A DNA stretch of 64,000 bases from Paraphaeosphaeria minitans (GCA_015832175.1 WJXW01000014.1:1550001-1614000); one strand, 5' to 3'. Positions 21,760 through 34,500 are shown, numbered from the stretch's first letter. The notes: a model not told the origin generated them from the sequence alone. Made by a program: numbers and translations.

Positions 21760-24600
21760 TTTACGTAATCTTGGATAAATTGTTAGTTAAATCTACAGAA
21801 TCCTAAGAATTCTTAGATATTCTTAGCTATCTTTAGTATTAGCTAGTTCTTAATACATTTAACTTTACTTAGTGCTATCTCAATTCCTTCTATAGTAATA
21901 ATATATCCTAGAAATTTAAGTTATTTAACGTTAAACTTATATTTCTTAAGTTTAATGCAAAGGTATACTTTGTCTAGTACTTCTAGTACTATCTATACGT
22001 GCTTAGTGTGGTCTAATTTATTTTTAGAAAAGATAAGGATATTGTCTATATACGCAATAACAAATATGTCTAGATATTTATAAAGTACGTTATTAATAAG
22101 TGCTATAAAAGCTGCTAGTGCGTTTATAAGTCTAAAAGGCATAACCTTATATTTAAATAGTCTATAGCGTAATTAAAACGCTATTTTCTATTCTTTACCT
22201 TTCTTAATTTATATAAGATAGTAACTATCTCTTAGATCTATTATTATAAATATCTTAGCTTAAGATAGTTAATCTCGTAGCTCTGTAATGTTTAGTAGTA
22301 GATATTAGTTTTTTATTATTATGTTATTAAGTTATTAGTAGTTAACGTATAGTCTGTCTAATTTATCCTTTTTCTTAATAAATATAAAAGGGCTTACTAC
22401 TAGTAACTTTAATAGTTATATATATCCTTTCTTAAGGTTTATCTTAATAAAATTACGTTCTTTAAGGAGTTCTTCTCCTATCTTACTATATAGTAGTCTA
22501 AAGGGTGGCGTCTTCCCTTCTTCTAGGTCTATTATAAGATCCTAGGGTTAATATTTAGGTAGGTTTACTTTTCCTTCTTTTTCTGTAAATATGTGTGTCT
22601 ATTTCCTATACTCTCTTAGTAAGGTAAAGGGTGTACTATTGTCCTCCTTCTTACGCTTCTTAACCTAGTAGTTCCTACTAGTGTCTACTAAGGTGTATTT
22701 CTATTTTTTAACTATCTATTGCGGTATTATATTATTAATAACTCCCTTATCTACTATTATTTTTAGTTAATACGTAGGCTTTACTTATAATATATAATTA
22801 CAGCGTTTAAATAATATTTTCTTTATACCCTAGTTAATCTATAGGTTATATATTATTAACTAAGGTAATCCTAAAACTAATTTATACTTAGATCCTAGTA
22901 AGACATCTAAGATAATGTTAGGATCCGGCCGCGCGCAAGTAGTAGGGCGCGAGCTTATTAAACCACTAGTCTACTAGAGTTAGCTAACTAAGTAGTTAGA
23001 TAATAGGTTATAGGTCCTAAGGGTCCTAAGGACCGCACAGGCCTTACCTATACAGGAACTCTAGGACGCGTGGGACTCGCCCACACAGGACTCTAGGACA
23101 TATAGGACTCTAGGACATATAGGACTCTAGGACATATAGGACTCTAGGACATATAGGATTCTAGGAAGTATAGGACTACTTAGTATATAGGAACGCGAGA
23201 ATAAGCTTCTTATACTTATATTTAATCTATTTATTAATCTATTATTTAGATTCTAGTAGACTAAATTATTAACTTATTACACTTTATAAGATACTATTAT
23301 ATTAATAAGACCTTCTACCTTCTGTAAGTACTCCTGCCTAAGAACTAACCTTAACCCTTTAGGACTAGCTACCCTCTTGGATTTAATAGACAAGTTCCTC
23401 TCTATGTCCTTAGACTATTATTATAGTAGTAACCTCCTAGTATATTTAAGGTGTCTTAGGCATTAGGAATCTATTTGTAATATAGATAATATAGGGTGCT
23501 TCTTTCTCTAATATTATAAGTCCTACTTATCTTACTATCTAATAAGATATAAAGTTCCTTCCTACTCCTAAGTCTATAAGAGCTTAAGCCTATATTCCTT
23601 TAAGCTATACTAGTAGCTTAACTAATACTATACTTACTGTAGCATTTAATTTAATAAAGGCGTTTTCTCGTCTAAATTTAGGCCTAAAAAAGACATCTGT
23701 TTATATAGGTTATAGTTAAGTTCTAGTGCCTAGTATATATTTCTAAGCATCTACTTTTATTATTATTCTTAAGTACGTAGCTTATGTAGATTATTTTTTT
23801 TTTCCTATAAGAATATTCTGCTATTTCTCCTCCTACAGTCTTTACTATTCCTATATACTAGTTAAATTAGTAACTCTATTATTACTTCTTATATAGGGCA
23901 GTTTACAAAGCTGTCTAACTGTTTAGCTATATAGTAGTATTTGCAGTCTTAGTTTAAACACATATACTAGTATAGTTATATATAGTCTCTATTAATAAGT
24001 ATATTATAGTATTTATTACCCTTTAGCGTAAGGTAAGGAAAGTATTTTACTTATTATTTATTCTAGAGGTATTTATTGTAAGCTACAATAAAGTAGTTTA
24101 TCTATATCTATCTATAGCGTAGTTTCCTCTTAGGTTATTTCTTATTCTCCTCTTTCTCTACCTTATGTTATACGCATATTAGTTCTTTGTAATACGTCCA
24201 CATATAGAATTAGTGTATAGGATTTTAGTAGTCTAGATAGTACTTTAGTACGTAGTCTAACTCTTTATTTTTATAGGGTTATATTCCTTTTAGTGCCTAG
24301 TAGGGTTCTATATAGTCCTAAACATTTAGTTTATACTTAGGTAATATAGGGTTATCTTCTTCCCACCTATTTTATAGGTAAGAAGTATAAGATCTTAGTA
24401 TCTCTTCTACGTTTTCTACGTTGTGGTATACGTTAGAGTCGTCTTCTAGATCTTTATATAGTTATAAGTTAGGCAAACCTAATTACTTACTTTGTTCTAG
24501 CGTAACGCGTTAGTAACTAAATAGTGTTGTAATAACCTCTTATTCCTTATTAGCTTCTTAGTCCTTAATAGTTAGTACATTTAACTTAGTTTAATAGACT
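21760..24600 (-). pseudogene. Gypsy element A: protease and reverse transcriptase, inactivated
   Basis: This continues the frame interrupted at 11783. On the minus strand, RT lies at about 22550-21760, where AYIDNILVFSK is readable (the expected YIDD has Asn at its second Asp). An aspartic protease region with remnants of a D-S-G-A type site lies at about 23620-23550. The region is split by the solo LTR at 22916-23388. The ~0.9 kb between knuckle and protease encodes a less conserved linker. Stops of RIP type occur throughout. Confidence 0.78.
22916..23388 (+). repeat. Solo gypsy LTR, U3 type B, inside element A
   Basis: 473 bp, TGTTAGGATCC to GGATTTAATA, opposite in orientation to its host element. 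Target duplications are GATAA (22911-22915) and GACAA (23389-23393), differing by one transition. Comparison with the plus-strand copies shows the host sequence continuing across the site. U3 holds five near-identical 17-bp repeats (GACTCTAGGACATATAG) around 23087-23175. A TATA-like GTATATAG is at 23183-23190. Confidence 0.9.
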
Positions 24601-25530
24601 TTGTTCTTTAATTTATATTTCCTAGCTATATAGCCTAGTTTGCTATATGTAAAGCATTTACAGGTCTTAGTTATTAGTTATTAACTTCTATTAAAAACAC
24701 GTTTATTAGACTACTTAGGGCCTATCCTTCTTCCTTTTCCTTTGCCTAAGTAGTTAAACTAAACGTCTTCTATTAGTTTATATTTCTAGTAGTTCCTTAG
24801 CTATTGCTTTTAGATAATTCTAATAGGGTTCTTATAAACTACTTTTACTAGTTATCTAAAGCTTATTGCCCTAGGGTTTTAGTAGAGCTCTTATTGCAAT
24901 AAAAACTATTCTTTATTAATCTTAATAGTTTCTTTGTATAGTTCCTTAAGGTTAGTAATTTACGCACTACTACGTAAGAGTTCCTTATATAGTTTCTATT
25001 TAAGTCCTTATTTATACATGTCCTAGAGAGATTTATTATCCTAGTTAAGCTGCACAGCATATCTGCGAAACTTAGCTATATACTTAGCTACTAATTATTT
25101 CTAAGTTATAGTCTAAATCTTTGCCTTTATAATAGAGTCCTTATTAGTAATCCTAAAGAGTTATTTAAGGCATTTCTTAAAGTTATTATAACTCTTAATA
25201 ATATTAACTATATTAGCGTGCTTATTTACGTAATCGTCGTTATTATTATTATAGTCTATTCCTAGGTACTTTTTAAGGTAGAGATAGATCTATAATCCTG
25301 TATCTCCTTGCATATATATTACTGCGAAGATAACCTTCTTTTTATCTTTAAAGGGTTTATCTAAGTTAAAGAAGTAGAGGTCTAACTAGAGAATCTAGAC
25401 GTTAGTTTAAAATTGTTTACTAAAGTAGAGATTAGGTTTATACGCCTTACTACTATCCTTTATAGAAGTAATCTTAGCGGCACCTAAAGCTGTAAAAGAG
25501 GTAGGAGTTTATAAAGTACTTATATTAAGG
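24600..25530 (-). pseudogene. Gypsy element A Gag, inactivated
   Basis: It matches the plus-strand Gag at 58790-59700. A capsid-like part is followed by a CCHC knuckle near 24690-24640 (CKCFICSKLGHIARNC in the better copy). The frame begins a short distance inside the LTR and carries RIP stops. The minus-strand open frame at 24863-25060 is an out-of-register shadow of this Gag. Confidence 0.75.
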
Positions 25531-25540
25531 GTGTTTAAGA

Positions 25541-26013
25541 TGTTAAATCTAAAAGGATAGCTAGTCCTAAAGGGTTAAAGTTAGTTCTTAGGTAGGAGTA
25601 CTTATAGAAGGTAGAAGGTCTTATTAATATAATAGTATTTTATAAAGTGTAATAAGTTAATAATTTAGTCTACTAGAATCTAAATAATAGATTAATAAAC
25701 AGATTAAATATAAGTATAAGAAGCCTATTCTCGCGTTCCTATATACTAAGTAGTCCTACACTTCCTAGAATCCTATATGTCCTAGAGTCCTATATGTCCT
25801 AGAGTCCTATATGTCCTAGAGTCCTATATGTCCTAGAGTTCTGTGTGGGCGAGTCCTACGCGTCCTAGAGTTTCTGTATAAGTAAGGCCTATGCAGTCCT
25901 TAGAACCCTTAGGACCTATAACTTATTATCTAACTGCTTAGTTAGCTAACTCTAGTAGACTAGTGGTCTAATAAGCTCGCGCCCTACTGCTTATACGCGG
26001 CCAGATCCTAACA
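25541..26013 (-). repeat. Right (5') LTR of gypsy element A, U3 type B
   Basis: 473 bp. The plus strand reads TGTTAAATCT to AGATCCTAACA. It has the same 17-bp repeats as the solo LTR at 22916. Gag follows directly on the minus strand. Confidence 0.88.
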
Positions 26014-26039
26014 TTTTTCTCTAGCTCCCTAGTCGCTGT

Positions 26040-27065
26040 ACTAATTATATACACAGTAAACCTATATTAGAAGGCACTAGCCACGCCTTTTAGAGCAGCC
26101 TACTAAGAGAGGGAGCTAGACTTCTTTTAATATAGGATAAAAGAGGCTAGGAAGAGAAGAGGTAAGATCTTTAGGGAAGAGATACTAGCTTATCTTAAAT
26201 ACTAGAGACTTTACTATATAGCTTACTTTATTAAATAGAAGCCCTTTAAATATAGCGAGAATTAATATGCTATTATTACTAAATAAAAAACAACCTACTT
26301 AGGGAATACTATTATGTCCTATTGCATTTAGATAGGAAACAAATAAGGTAAAAGTAACTACTAGGCCTACCTTCTCCTAGTAAATTACTACCCTAGGTGG
26401 CTTATACTAGGATCTAACTAGGTTTAAACAGGACTATTAAAAGACGCTTTATGTATTAATAAATTCGCCATTTAAGATACGTAGGCGATCCTGTAGGATA
26501 AGTGCCTAAAGGCGAAAGAGCTATAGAGTTGTAATATTAAAGTAATTAAAGGTAAGGACTAGGATCTGAAGAGTACTAATGTATTCTAGCAACACTTTAT
26601 TAGTATTATTAATTTTAGTAATAACTATAAGGTAGAAAGGATTATTCTTGGCCTTAACTAGCTAACGCAAACCTACTATATATCTAAGCGCTATATAAAG
26701 TTATAGTAGGACTACCCTAGCTAGGGAGCTAGTAGAACCCCTTCTACAATACTAATTTAAATGTAATATAGACATAATAATAGAAGATTTAAAATAGGTA
26801 ACGTATACTATAGGACTAAGGGAAATATAAGAATCTATATCTATTATATAGGGCATAAGTAAGGTAAATTAGGGGGAGAGGCTGTCTTATAAATATATTA
26901 GGGTTTAAAACAGAATAGAAGAGTGTTAGGCATGTATCTAGTATAAGTAGGAGTGTATTTACGACCCCTAGTAATAGTAATTAAATACGTTACAAAAGGA
27001 AGTAATACTAAGCTAGAAAGACTACTTTTAAAGTGTAAATATATCTACTAGACTTAGCTATAGTA
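26040..27065 (+). pseudogene. Unidentified decayed frame, convergent with the next
   Basis: A single plus-strand register can be read for about 1 kb with only RIP-type stops and no frameshift. Readable stretches include REEILAYLKY, YYIAYFIKQKPFKYSEN, NYYPRWLILGSN, LKDALCINKFAI, VERIILGLNQLTQTYYISKR and GGEAVL. The composition is that of a real protein of roughly 330 or more residues, but I recognise no family, no catalytic motif and no match elsewhere in the window. It begins just outside the gypsy LTR and ends where the minus-strand frame ends. It may be a host gene or an ORF of an undescribed element. Confidence 0.45.
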
Positions 27066-28420
27066 AGCGAGCTAGTATAAGCTTAGTATTACTTTTACTT
27101 TTATTATCCCTACTATTCTTGCCCTCTTTACTTTTACTCTTACTTTTATCTTTCTTACCCTTTTTGCCCTTCTTACCCTTCTTACCCTCCTTACTCTCCT
27201 TTTTACTATTAGTGGCCTCTTTTATCTATATAGGCAGCGTAGGTGTAACTACCTTAATAAGCAGCGTATCTTTATCGCTAATAGGCTTACCTACTAACTT
27301 ATCTACGCCTAACTACGCACTTAGCCTCTAGCTTACCTAGTATACTTCTAGGTTAACTTTTTTTACTGCCTCTAGCTAGAGGTTCTACTCCCTAATATAT
27401 AGCGTCTACTCTACCTACTTATAGGCGACGTCGCTAGGGATTAGGCACAGAAAGCCCTAGTTAAGGGTTTTAGTAGTATTATACTACTAAGTAGCTTAGT
27501 TTAGGCGTAGCTTCTACGTATTCTACGCTAATATAGATAGCTTATAGCTAGAAAGTATAACTATTTAGATAAGTATAGTAATAGCTTTACTATTATATTA
27601 CTTAAGTAGTACCCTTTCTACTACTAGCTTAGCTATCTTATTAGTGTAGGCACGCCTATAGAAGACTATTATCTAGTAGTACTTAATATATATAGCTACT
27701 ACACAGCACTTATAGTACTTAACTAGATAGTGCGTAGTAGTAAAGGTTTTATCTACTACACTTCTAGGTGTATAGGACACAGCCTACGTTACCTACACAG
27801 TACCTACTTTACCTACTAGTAATACCCCTAGCTAGCTAAAGATAGGGAAGGGACTACTATAAAAGTACTAAGTAAAGAGAAAAGTAGTAGTGTATTACTA
27901 TATAGTCTTATTACTAAGCAACTGTGCGTAATTTAGTATATAAGTAGTAGTTATATAGGGGCTAGTAGCTATAGTTATTAGGTTACGCCTTTTACCTTTA
28001 TTATCTTCTTTCCTAATATTTTGCTTAAAGATCTAGGTAATATTAGGCTTATCTTCTAGTATAATACTATTATAGGCATTAACTTCTACCTAGCTAGCAT
28101 TTAGAGAAGAGTAAAGTAGACCTAGCTTAACTATCTTCTTACGCTACTAGCGGGCTGCCTACTTATATTAGTAGTCCTATTCTGCGCAGTAGTTATTATA
28201 GGTTATTACCCTAATATAGGTAGGCAACGCCTAGAACGTAGGGCTCTATATAGAAGAGAGATAGAATAGTAGTTAAGAGTAAACCTACTTAGTAGGTAGA
28301 GAGGTAGAAGTAGAGACAAAGGGCTACTATATACGCCTTAAGAAGGGCTTCTAGACTAAAAAGGGCACCCTACTTAGGTCTTTAATATTATTATTATTAG
28401 TATCCTAATAGTTAGGATCT
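27050..28420 (-). pseudogene. Unidentified decayed frame with Lys-rich C-terminus
   Basis: The minus strand reads through RIP-type stops. From about 28350 to 27930 one register gives a long plausible segment (LEALLKAYI, YIEPYVLGVAYLY, LLRRIGLLI). After a change of register near 27900, another gives VNLEVY, LGVDKLVGKPISDKDTLLIKVV and a low-complexity tail of Lys/Gly and Lys/Ser repeats (KEGKKGKKGKKGKK) at 27200-27100. The register change may be an intron or an indel. The plus-strand frame 27119-27331 is merely the antisense of this Lys-rich tail. No family was recognised. Confidence 0.42.
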
Positions 28421-29805
28421 ATAGTAAGTTGCTAGGTAGTAGTAATAAGACGTTACTACGTATTATTAGGTAGTGTATTAGGGGGAAGTATCTAGTAAAT
28501 TAGACTAATAGTAGATAGGAGTAATAAAGTAATTAGGACTAGCTTATAGTAGCTAACGTTATTAGGAAGTAACTATCTAGCGCTGTAATAGGGGGTTTAT
28601 AAGCTTTATAAGTATAGTAGAATAGTAAGCTAGCGTGCAAAGAGCTATTTATACGCTTTATTAGAGGGGTTATAACTAAAGTTGCGAAGGACATAACTTT
28701 TAGCAGCTAAAGGAAAGCTATAGGGGCCACTATTATAGTAAGTAGTAGCATCCTTAAAGACAGCTATCTAATACATATTTAAGTAGAAAGTAGTAGGTAA
28801 GATAGAAAGTAGTAGATAAGATAAAAAGAGGTAGGATAAAAAGTAGTAGGTAGGGAAGATATAGCAACGCGCTAAGTATTTATACTTATGCTTTACTACA
28901 CATTTATAACCTACGCACTAGTGTAATTAACACTTATAATACTACTAAAGTATTTAAACTAATAGTAAACACGTAAACTAAAGTAAATTAACTTAACACA
29001 AGCTAGCATTAAGTAATAGTAATTTCTAATAATTTAGGTAAGGTAGTGGGGTGCAAATCTCTAAGATATAGTACTATAAAGCGCCAATCTATATACTTAT
29101 ATTAGACTAACCATTTAAACCGCATATAAATTATGTCTAGTTTAAATAGTTATTTATAAGTAAGTATACTTCCTCTTATATTAAGCGCAGCTACCTAGTA
29201 TAGCACATAAGAAAAGAAGTATATAAACGTAGAGCTAGGCATATTTCTAAAACACACTACTATGTTTATTAACTTACAGCTAGCTCTCTACTAACCTATA
29301 TAGCCAAAGCCAGCACAAATAGAACTAATATACACAAACTAATGCAAATTAACACGAACTAATAAAAGGTAGCGTAGATTGGCACTAATTCTATAGTAAT
29401 TACATAGAAAGTAAGGATCTAGATGGGCCGCTTATAACTTACTAGAACTTATAGGCATGCCCTATAGATAGAAAGGATCTAGATAAGCCACTTATTTCTT
29501 AACTTAATAGTAATTAACGCCAATTACTAAGAAGTAGCGCAAATTATTACTATATAAACTTATAGATGCGAATAAGCTACTACTTTACTATACTATATTA
29601 TATAAAAAAGAGGGCTTTGTAAGCAAAGGTCCCAGTAACGTAAATTAACGCAAATTAACGCGAATTAATACTAATTAACGCGAATTAATAGGAAGCAGCG
29701 CAAATTACCACTATATTAACTTATAAATTATAAGAATCTGTATAGAAGCATTAAAACTATTCTACCTAGAGACTACGCTTTAAATTATAGATAAGAAAGA
29801 CATAG
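28421..29805. other. AT-rich zone with satellite-like repeats, left of C2
   Basis: The first ~450 bases have no assigned content. From about 28965 the sequence shares segments with 37130-38540 on the other side of C2: a phrase around TAATAATTTAGGTAAGGTAG, the GGCATGCCCTATAGATAG phrase near 29452, and short runs of AAATTAACGCGAATTAA near 29640-29690. No coding frame was seen. It ends in ACAAG, the left target duplication of C2. Confidence 0.5.
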
Positions 29806-29810
29806 ACAAG

Positions 29811-30006
29811 TGTTGTGGTAAAAAGGGCTCGAACTATCATAGGATATTCAGGAGCAGAGTTTGTAAAGAATACAAAGAGCTAATTATAGGAAAGAATACT
29901 AAAAGGGCAGACTATATACAAAAGAAACAAGCCTCTTAGCAAGAATCCTGTGATCTAAATTAGTGGATCTAGAAAGAATTACAGAAGTAAGTGTTTTACT
30001 TTAACA
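29811..30006 (-). repeat. 3' LTR of C2
   Basis: 196 bp, plus-strand start TGTTGTGGTAAAAAGGG and end TTTACTTTAACA. Confidence 0.88.
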
Positions 30007-30666
30007 CATCCCCTAGGTGATTGCTTAAAGCGGATTACCTATTCTAAGAAGTAATTTGTAATCGTCTAAATCCTTCCTAATCTTAAGAACAGCAATTCTA
30101 TCACCCCCTATTTATTATAATAGCAAAACAATCGCTGTTTATCTTTTAAATTACAAATCCTATTGTGAATTGTGTCTAGAATCTCTTCTTCTAGTGGGTT
30201 AGGAGCTTATAAGCGTAGCACAAAGGCCTAGAGTGTAAACACTTCTATTCTACTACTCTTTTTGCTTACTTTTTATTAACTGTAAGGTAATTTCCCTGCT
30301 CTTACTAGCCAGTAAGTACAATAGGTAGGCGCGTTTTAATTAGGAAAGAGTAGTAGTAAAAGAAATAAGTAGTAAGAAAGGAGCGCATTTAGCGCTTAAT
30401 AATTAGATAGGCGGTAGAGTATATAAGCCCTTTACTAGCGCTTAATCTTCTCTCTTTAATCTTTTACTTTTAACGCTTTAACCTCCTATCTAATTTAAGC
30501 CTACTAGTTTAAGCCTTTAAATCCTACTACTTTATAGTAGGTTCTTTTCTTCTAATTATTACTTTACGCTCTTTCTATTATTTAGAGCTTTACTAACTCT
30601 TTTAAATATCTAATAACCTAACTAAAGTACGCGTAGTAAAGGCTGCAAAAGCTACTAAATAAAGCT

Positions 30667-31367
30667 CCTAATTCTCTTAATAAGATCCTCCTACTCTACT
30701 AGCTCCTCTTGCCCTAGCTCTAGGCCCCTAGCGATTACTTAGTACTCTTAGACAAGTAAGCTGCTTAGGCTGCTTAAAAGGAGCTCTAGTAGAAAAGAGT
30801 AATAAGCGCTGCTATAATAACGCTTTAAGCTTAAGTAGGCGCTGCTATACCTACTTTACCCACTCTTACACTACTATGTATAGAGTTATTCTATTACTTT
30901 AGCTAATTCTGCTAATTATTTCTGTAGCTAGCCGCATATTTAGACTCTAGCTATAAATTTTATCTACTATTAACTATTAGAGGGTGCTAATATAAGCTTT
31001 TATTTTAAAATTCTTTCTAGGTTTAGCTAATACTTTTTATAGGAGAGGCTAATTACTAAGCTATATAAAAAGGTTAAAGTAGCCTTATAAGCTCCTCCTC
31101 CTACTAGTAGTTAAGAGGAGTAAGCTTAGTATATAGCTACTATTTTACTTCCTCTCTCCTAGCTAATCTTTAGTAGAGGATAGGGTAATTACCCTCTTAC
31201 CTTACCTATTAAGGAGCAGCGTAGTCGCAGCTAATACCCTAATTAAAATAGCTAGATAAGCAGCCTATTAGCTCTAAAGTAGAGTAAAGGCTAGGTAAGT
31301 GCTTCTCCTCCTACTAATTAAAAGAGGGGAGGCTAGGGTAAGCTATTACCTACTACTAATTAAAGGA
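30667..31367 (-). other. Extra ~0.7 kb in the 3' region of C2
   Basis: Absent from C1, whose sequence joins directly at the corresponding point. The segment contains CTCC and GGAG-rich tracts resembling the neighbouring 3' region and no recognisable coding frame. Whether C1 lost it or C2 gained it cannot be decided from two copies. Confidence 0.55.
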
Positions 31368-31599
31368 GAGATAGAAGAGGTGGATAAAGTAAGAAATTAC
31401 CTACTATAGAGAGGAGGAGAGGAGAAGGATAGGGAGAATCTCCTACTACTAATTATAGGGGAGATTCTCGCACCCCTATAATTAAGTAGAGGAGGAAGAA
31501 AGTCTATATGCTTATAGATAAGCTCTTTAATCTCCTCTTTCTTTAATTCCTATTCTTCCTCTAATCTTTTCTTTCTTTTCTTTTTCTTTTCTTGTTTCC

Positions 31600-34500
31600 T
31601 AGCTCTAAATTAATAATTCTAGGTAGTTAATAAATTGTTTCTCTACTTACCTACTCTTATTCTGTAATTATTATACTTATATCTTACAGATTTAATAGCC
31701 TTTTAAATCTATTAAACTACTAATAAATAAGAGCCTTTGTAAAGCCATCTACTAGCATTTCGCTAGTTAGAAGATATTCTACTTAAAATAATCCTTTTGT
31801 ATACTTTTACTACAACCACATGTTCTAAATATCTATATAGTGTAGTTAAGTAGTAATTCTTTTGTTCTTTCTAATCACTAAATAAATAGTTTAAAGATTG
31901 TTGTAATAGACCTTCTATAAAGGTCCTAGATCTAGAGTAAGCTTAGTAAAGAATCTCTTAATCGCTATAGCTTCTTTACTTATATATTTAAGCGCTAGAA
32001 GCTTTGCTTCTGTTATTAAAGTAGTAATTATATTCTATTAAGCTACTTTCTATAGGATAGCTCCTCTAAATAATAGGATAATATATCTATAGGAAGATCG
32101 CCGTGATATTAGATTATTAGTAAAAGAGGCATCTCTATATATTAGCAGATTAGGTCTATTGTAGCCACTAAAGACTATAGCCTACTATCTAGTTTAATAG
32201 AGGTAAAGGATCACATAATTAATAGCAGTAAAGTGTTCTTTACTTAGATTTATTAGAAAGTGTAATAGTTTTAACACTACAAAGGCTATATCTAGGCGTA
32301 GTATAATTACTGTGTAGAGAGCTAATCCCACCTCTTCTTAAAAGAGCTTTATTTGTTAAGAAGTGGCTTCTCCTATGCTTAGAATAAGATCTTCTACTAA
32401 TAGAGATATAGGAGGGAAGCTCCTAGAGTTTAAAAGGTTAAAGTTTTTTATAATACTATTAATGTAGGCATTATAGACTAGAGAAATTAATCTTGCTTCT
32501 CTGTCCCTAATTACTTAAACACCTAGGAACTACTCTACTAGTTTTTTTAATTTAATCTTATATTTATTCGCGATCTTCTTCTAAAAATCTAGGGCTTCTT
32601 TCTCTTTACTCTTGTAATAGAGAAGAAGAATGTAGTTAATATAAAATAGAATAATAATACTTTAATTACTGTTAAAGAAAAGGCATAGCTCTTCTAGCGA
32701 AGCTAAGAGTCTATAAGATTAAAGTAATCCTGCAAATTCCTTATACTAAAGAAGTAGTAAATCTCTTAAGCTATATAAAGCTTAATTTAATCTTACACAC
32801 TTTCTTAGCTTTTTAAAACTATTAGGTAATTTATAAGTTACTAGATTAGCGGCTGTAATAAGAGCATTTAGAAACGCTCCTACTATATTAAATTATAAGA
32901 TTTCTAGATTAAATTCTACTGCTAGAGCTATAGCTAATTAAAAAGATCTTACTACTAGGGTAGTAGTATAGGTAGAGTAGAAAGTATTCTTTTTCTAAAG
33001 ATCTCCTCTTACAACAATTTAAGCTTTACACTTTTTAAAGTATTTATTTTAATTAAACTTATAGGTAAAGACCTACTTTAAAGGGAGTGGTTACTCTAAC
33101 ACCTCTAATTATTTAATCTCTGTCTAGGTACCTTTATCTTACAAAGTTAAGATCTCCTTATAAGCGGTAAGGAGGAATAGCTTCCTATATAGATAATTAT
33201 AAAGGTGTTTCTATAGGGTTGGCTCTAGTATAAGCTCGTCTCTATAAGTCTAAGCTATATAAAACGCTCTAGGCGCCTTTCTAAGTATAGAAGTGAATAC
33301 TATCGCATTTAGTATAATATATTCTTCTTACTTAGACTAGGCCTTTGCTGCTCCTAGTATAAACGTGTACTCTAATGTTATATTAAAATTACTTTAAAGA
33401 TAATTAGCAATTAGTGTATAAGTACCTAGCTTCTACCTACCCCTTAGTTAATTATTCTAATTATTTTGCTTCCTTAATCTTTGTAATAGTAGATAGCGAT
33501 TTATTAGTTAGTTAATTTCTAGTGCTTTACTATAATTTTGCCTACTTATTCTACTTACCTCTAGATAGATCTGCCTTTGCCTTTAGCGCGCTAGTAGGTT
33601 ATCTACTTCGTCTAGCGTAATTAAGTTATCTACGCTAGGTTAATTAGTAACCTAATTAGTTTCTACTAATAAATAAGGTATTAAATCTCTAGATTCTAGC
33701 GGGCTAGCTCTCCTAGTAGTGTTCTAGTGGCTACTAGATATCTCTTAATTACTTAACAGATTACCCCTAAGATTACCTAGCTCTAGTGTCTAATTAGGGG
33801 TTATAAGTCTTGTGCTTCCTTTCCTACTTAAGTAAATTCTTAGCTGCTAGCTAGCTAAGCCTACAGCTTACTTAGTAGTAGGTACTTTAGGTTCCTAATT
33901 ACTTAGCTAGCCTACTTTGCTTTTAATCACCTAAGAGTTACCTATAGGTTTAGTAGTAGTTCTTATATACTTATTTATTTTAAGAAGAATATTAAGCGCG
34001 TCTTTATACACTTTTTCTAGATTATTTAGCTCTTCTTCTTAGAGGTTTTCTACTATTTTTAACACTTCTATCTTTAGAATAGATTGTTCCTCTAATCCTT
34101 TATAGAATAAGGACTTATTAAACCTTACGTTTTGTGTAGTAATTACCTAATTAAGCTAGGAAATCTATATTTAGTAGATATTAGAAACTTTATAGCCTAC
34201 TAGGTATCTAATATAGCCCCTAGGATTTACTTTAAATCCTCTTCTATCTCGCCTAGCTGTACGCTCCTAATCCAAAGGGTAAGCTTAGCAGCTATAGGCG
34301 TAAATAGCACTCTAGTTTAGACAAAAATTAGCTGTCCTATATTATTTTTTTACTAGTTTAAAATAATAAAAATATTATCTAAACTAAGCATCTAACGTTT
34401 TATTAGGTAATTAATAGCCTAATACTAGGCTAGGAATTATTCCTTAGAGCCAGCATGCCGCTTATATAATCTTAGGCTAGAGATTTAATAGTAGATTTGC

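Larger units (their letters stand above)
8824..26013 (-). mobile_element. Chromodomain Ty3/gypsy element A, multiply invaded and mosaic
   Basis: Read on the minus strand from 26013: LTR (U3 type B), gag with CCHC knuckle, protease, reverse transcriptase, RNase H, integrase, chromodomain, an atypical tail, a polypurine tract and an LTR of a different U3 type (C). The body is interrupted by a copia element (11788-21754, target duplication TAACC) and a solo LTR (22916-23388). Without these, the internal part is close to 5.8 kb, a normal gypsy size. Pol is almost identical in content to the plus-strand copies at 49232 and 58356. The outer flanks (AGTAA on the left, TTTTT on the right) do not form a target duplication, and the LTRs do not match. 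The ends have therefore probably been exchanged by recombination. Confidence 0.82.

Noticed and set aside
24863..25060. Minus-strand 65-residue open frame
   Set aside because: It lies in the gypsy Gag region but in a different register from the Gag frame conserved in the plus-strand copies.
27119..27331. Leu/Phe/Pro-rich membrane-like protein on the plus strand
   Set aside because: It is the antisense of a Lys-rich low-complexity tail in the minus-strand frame, and the hydrophobic repeat follows from that.
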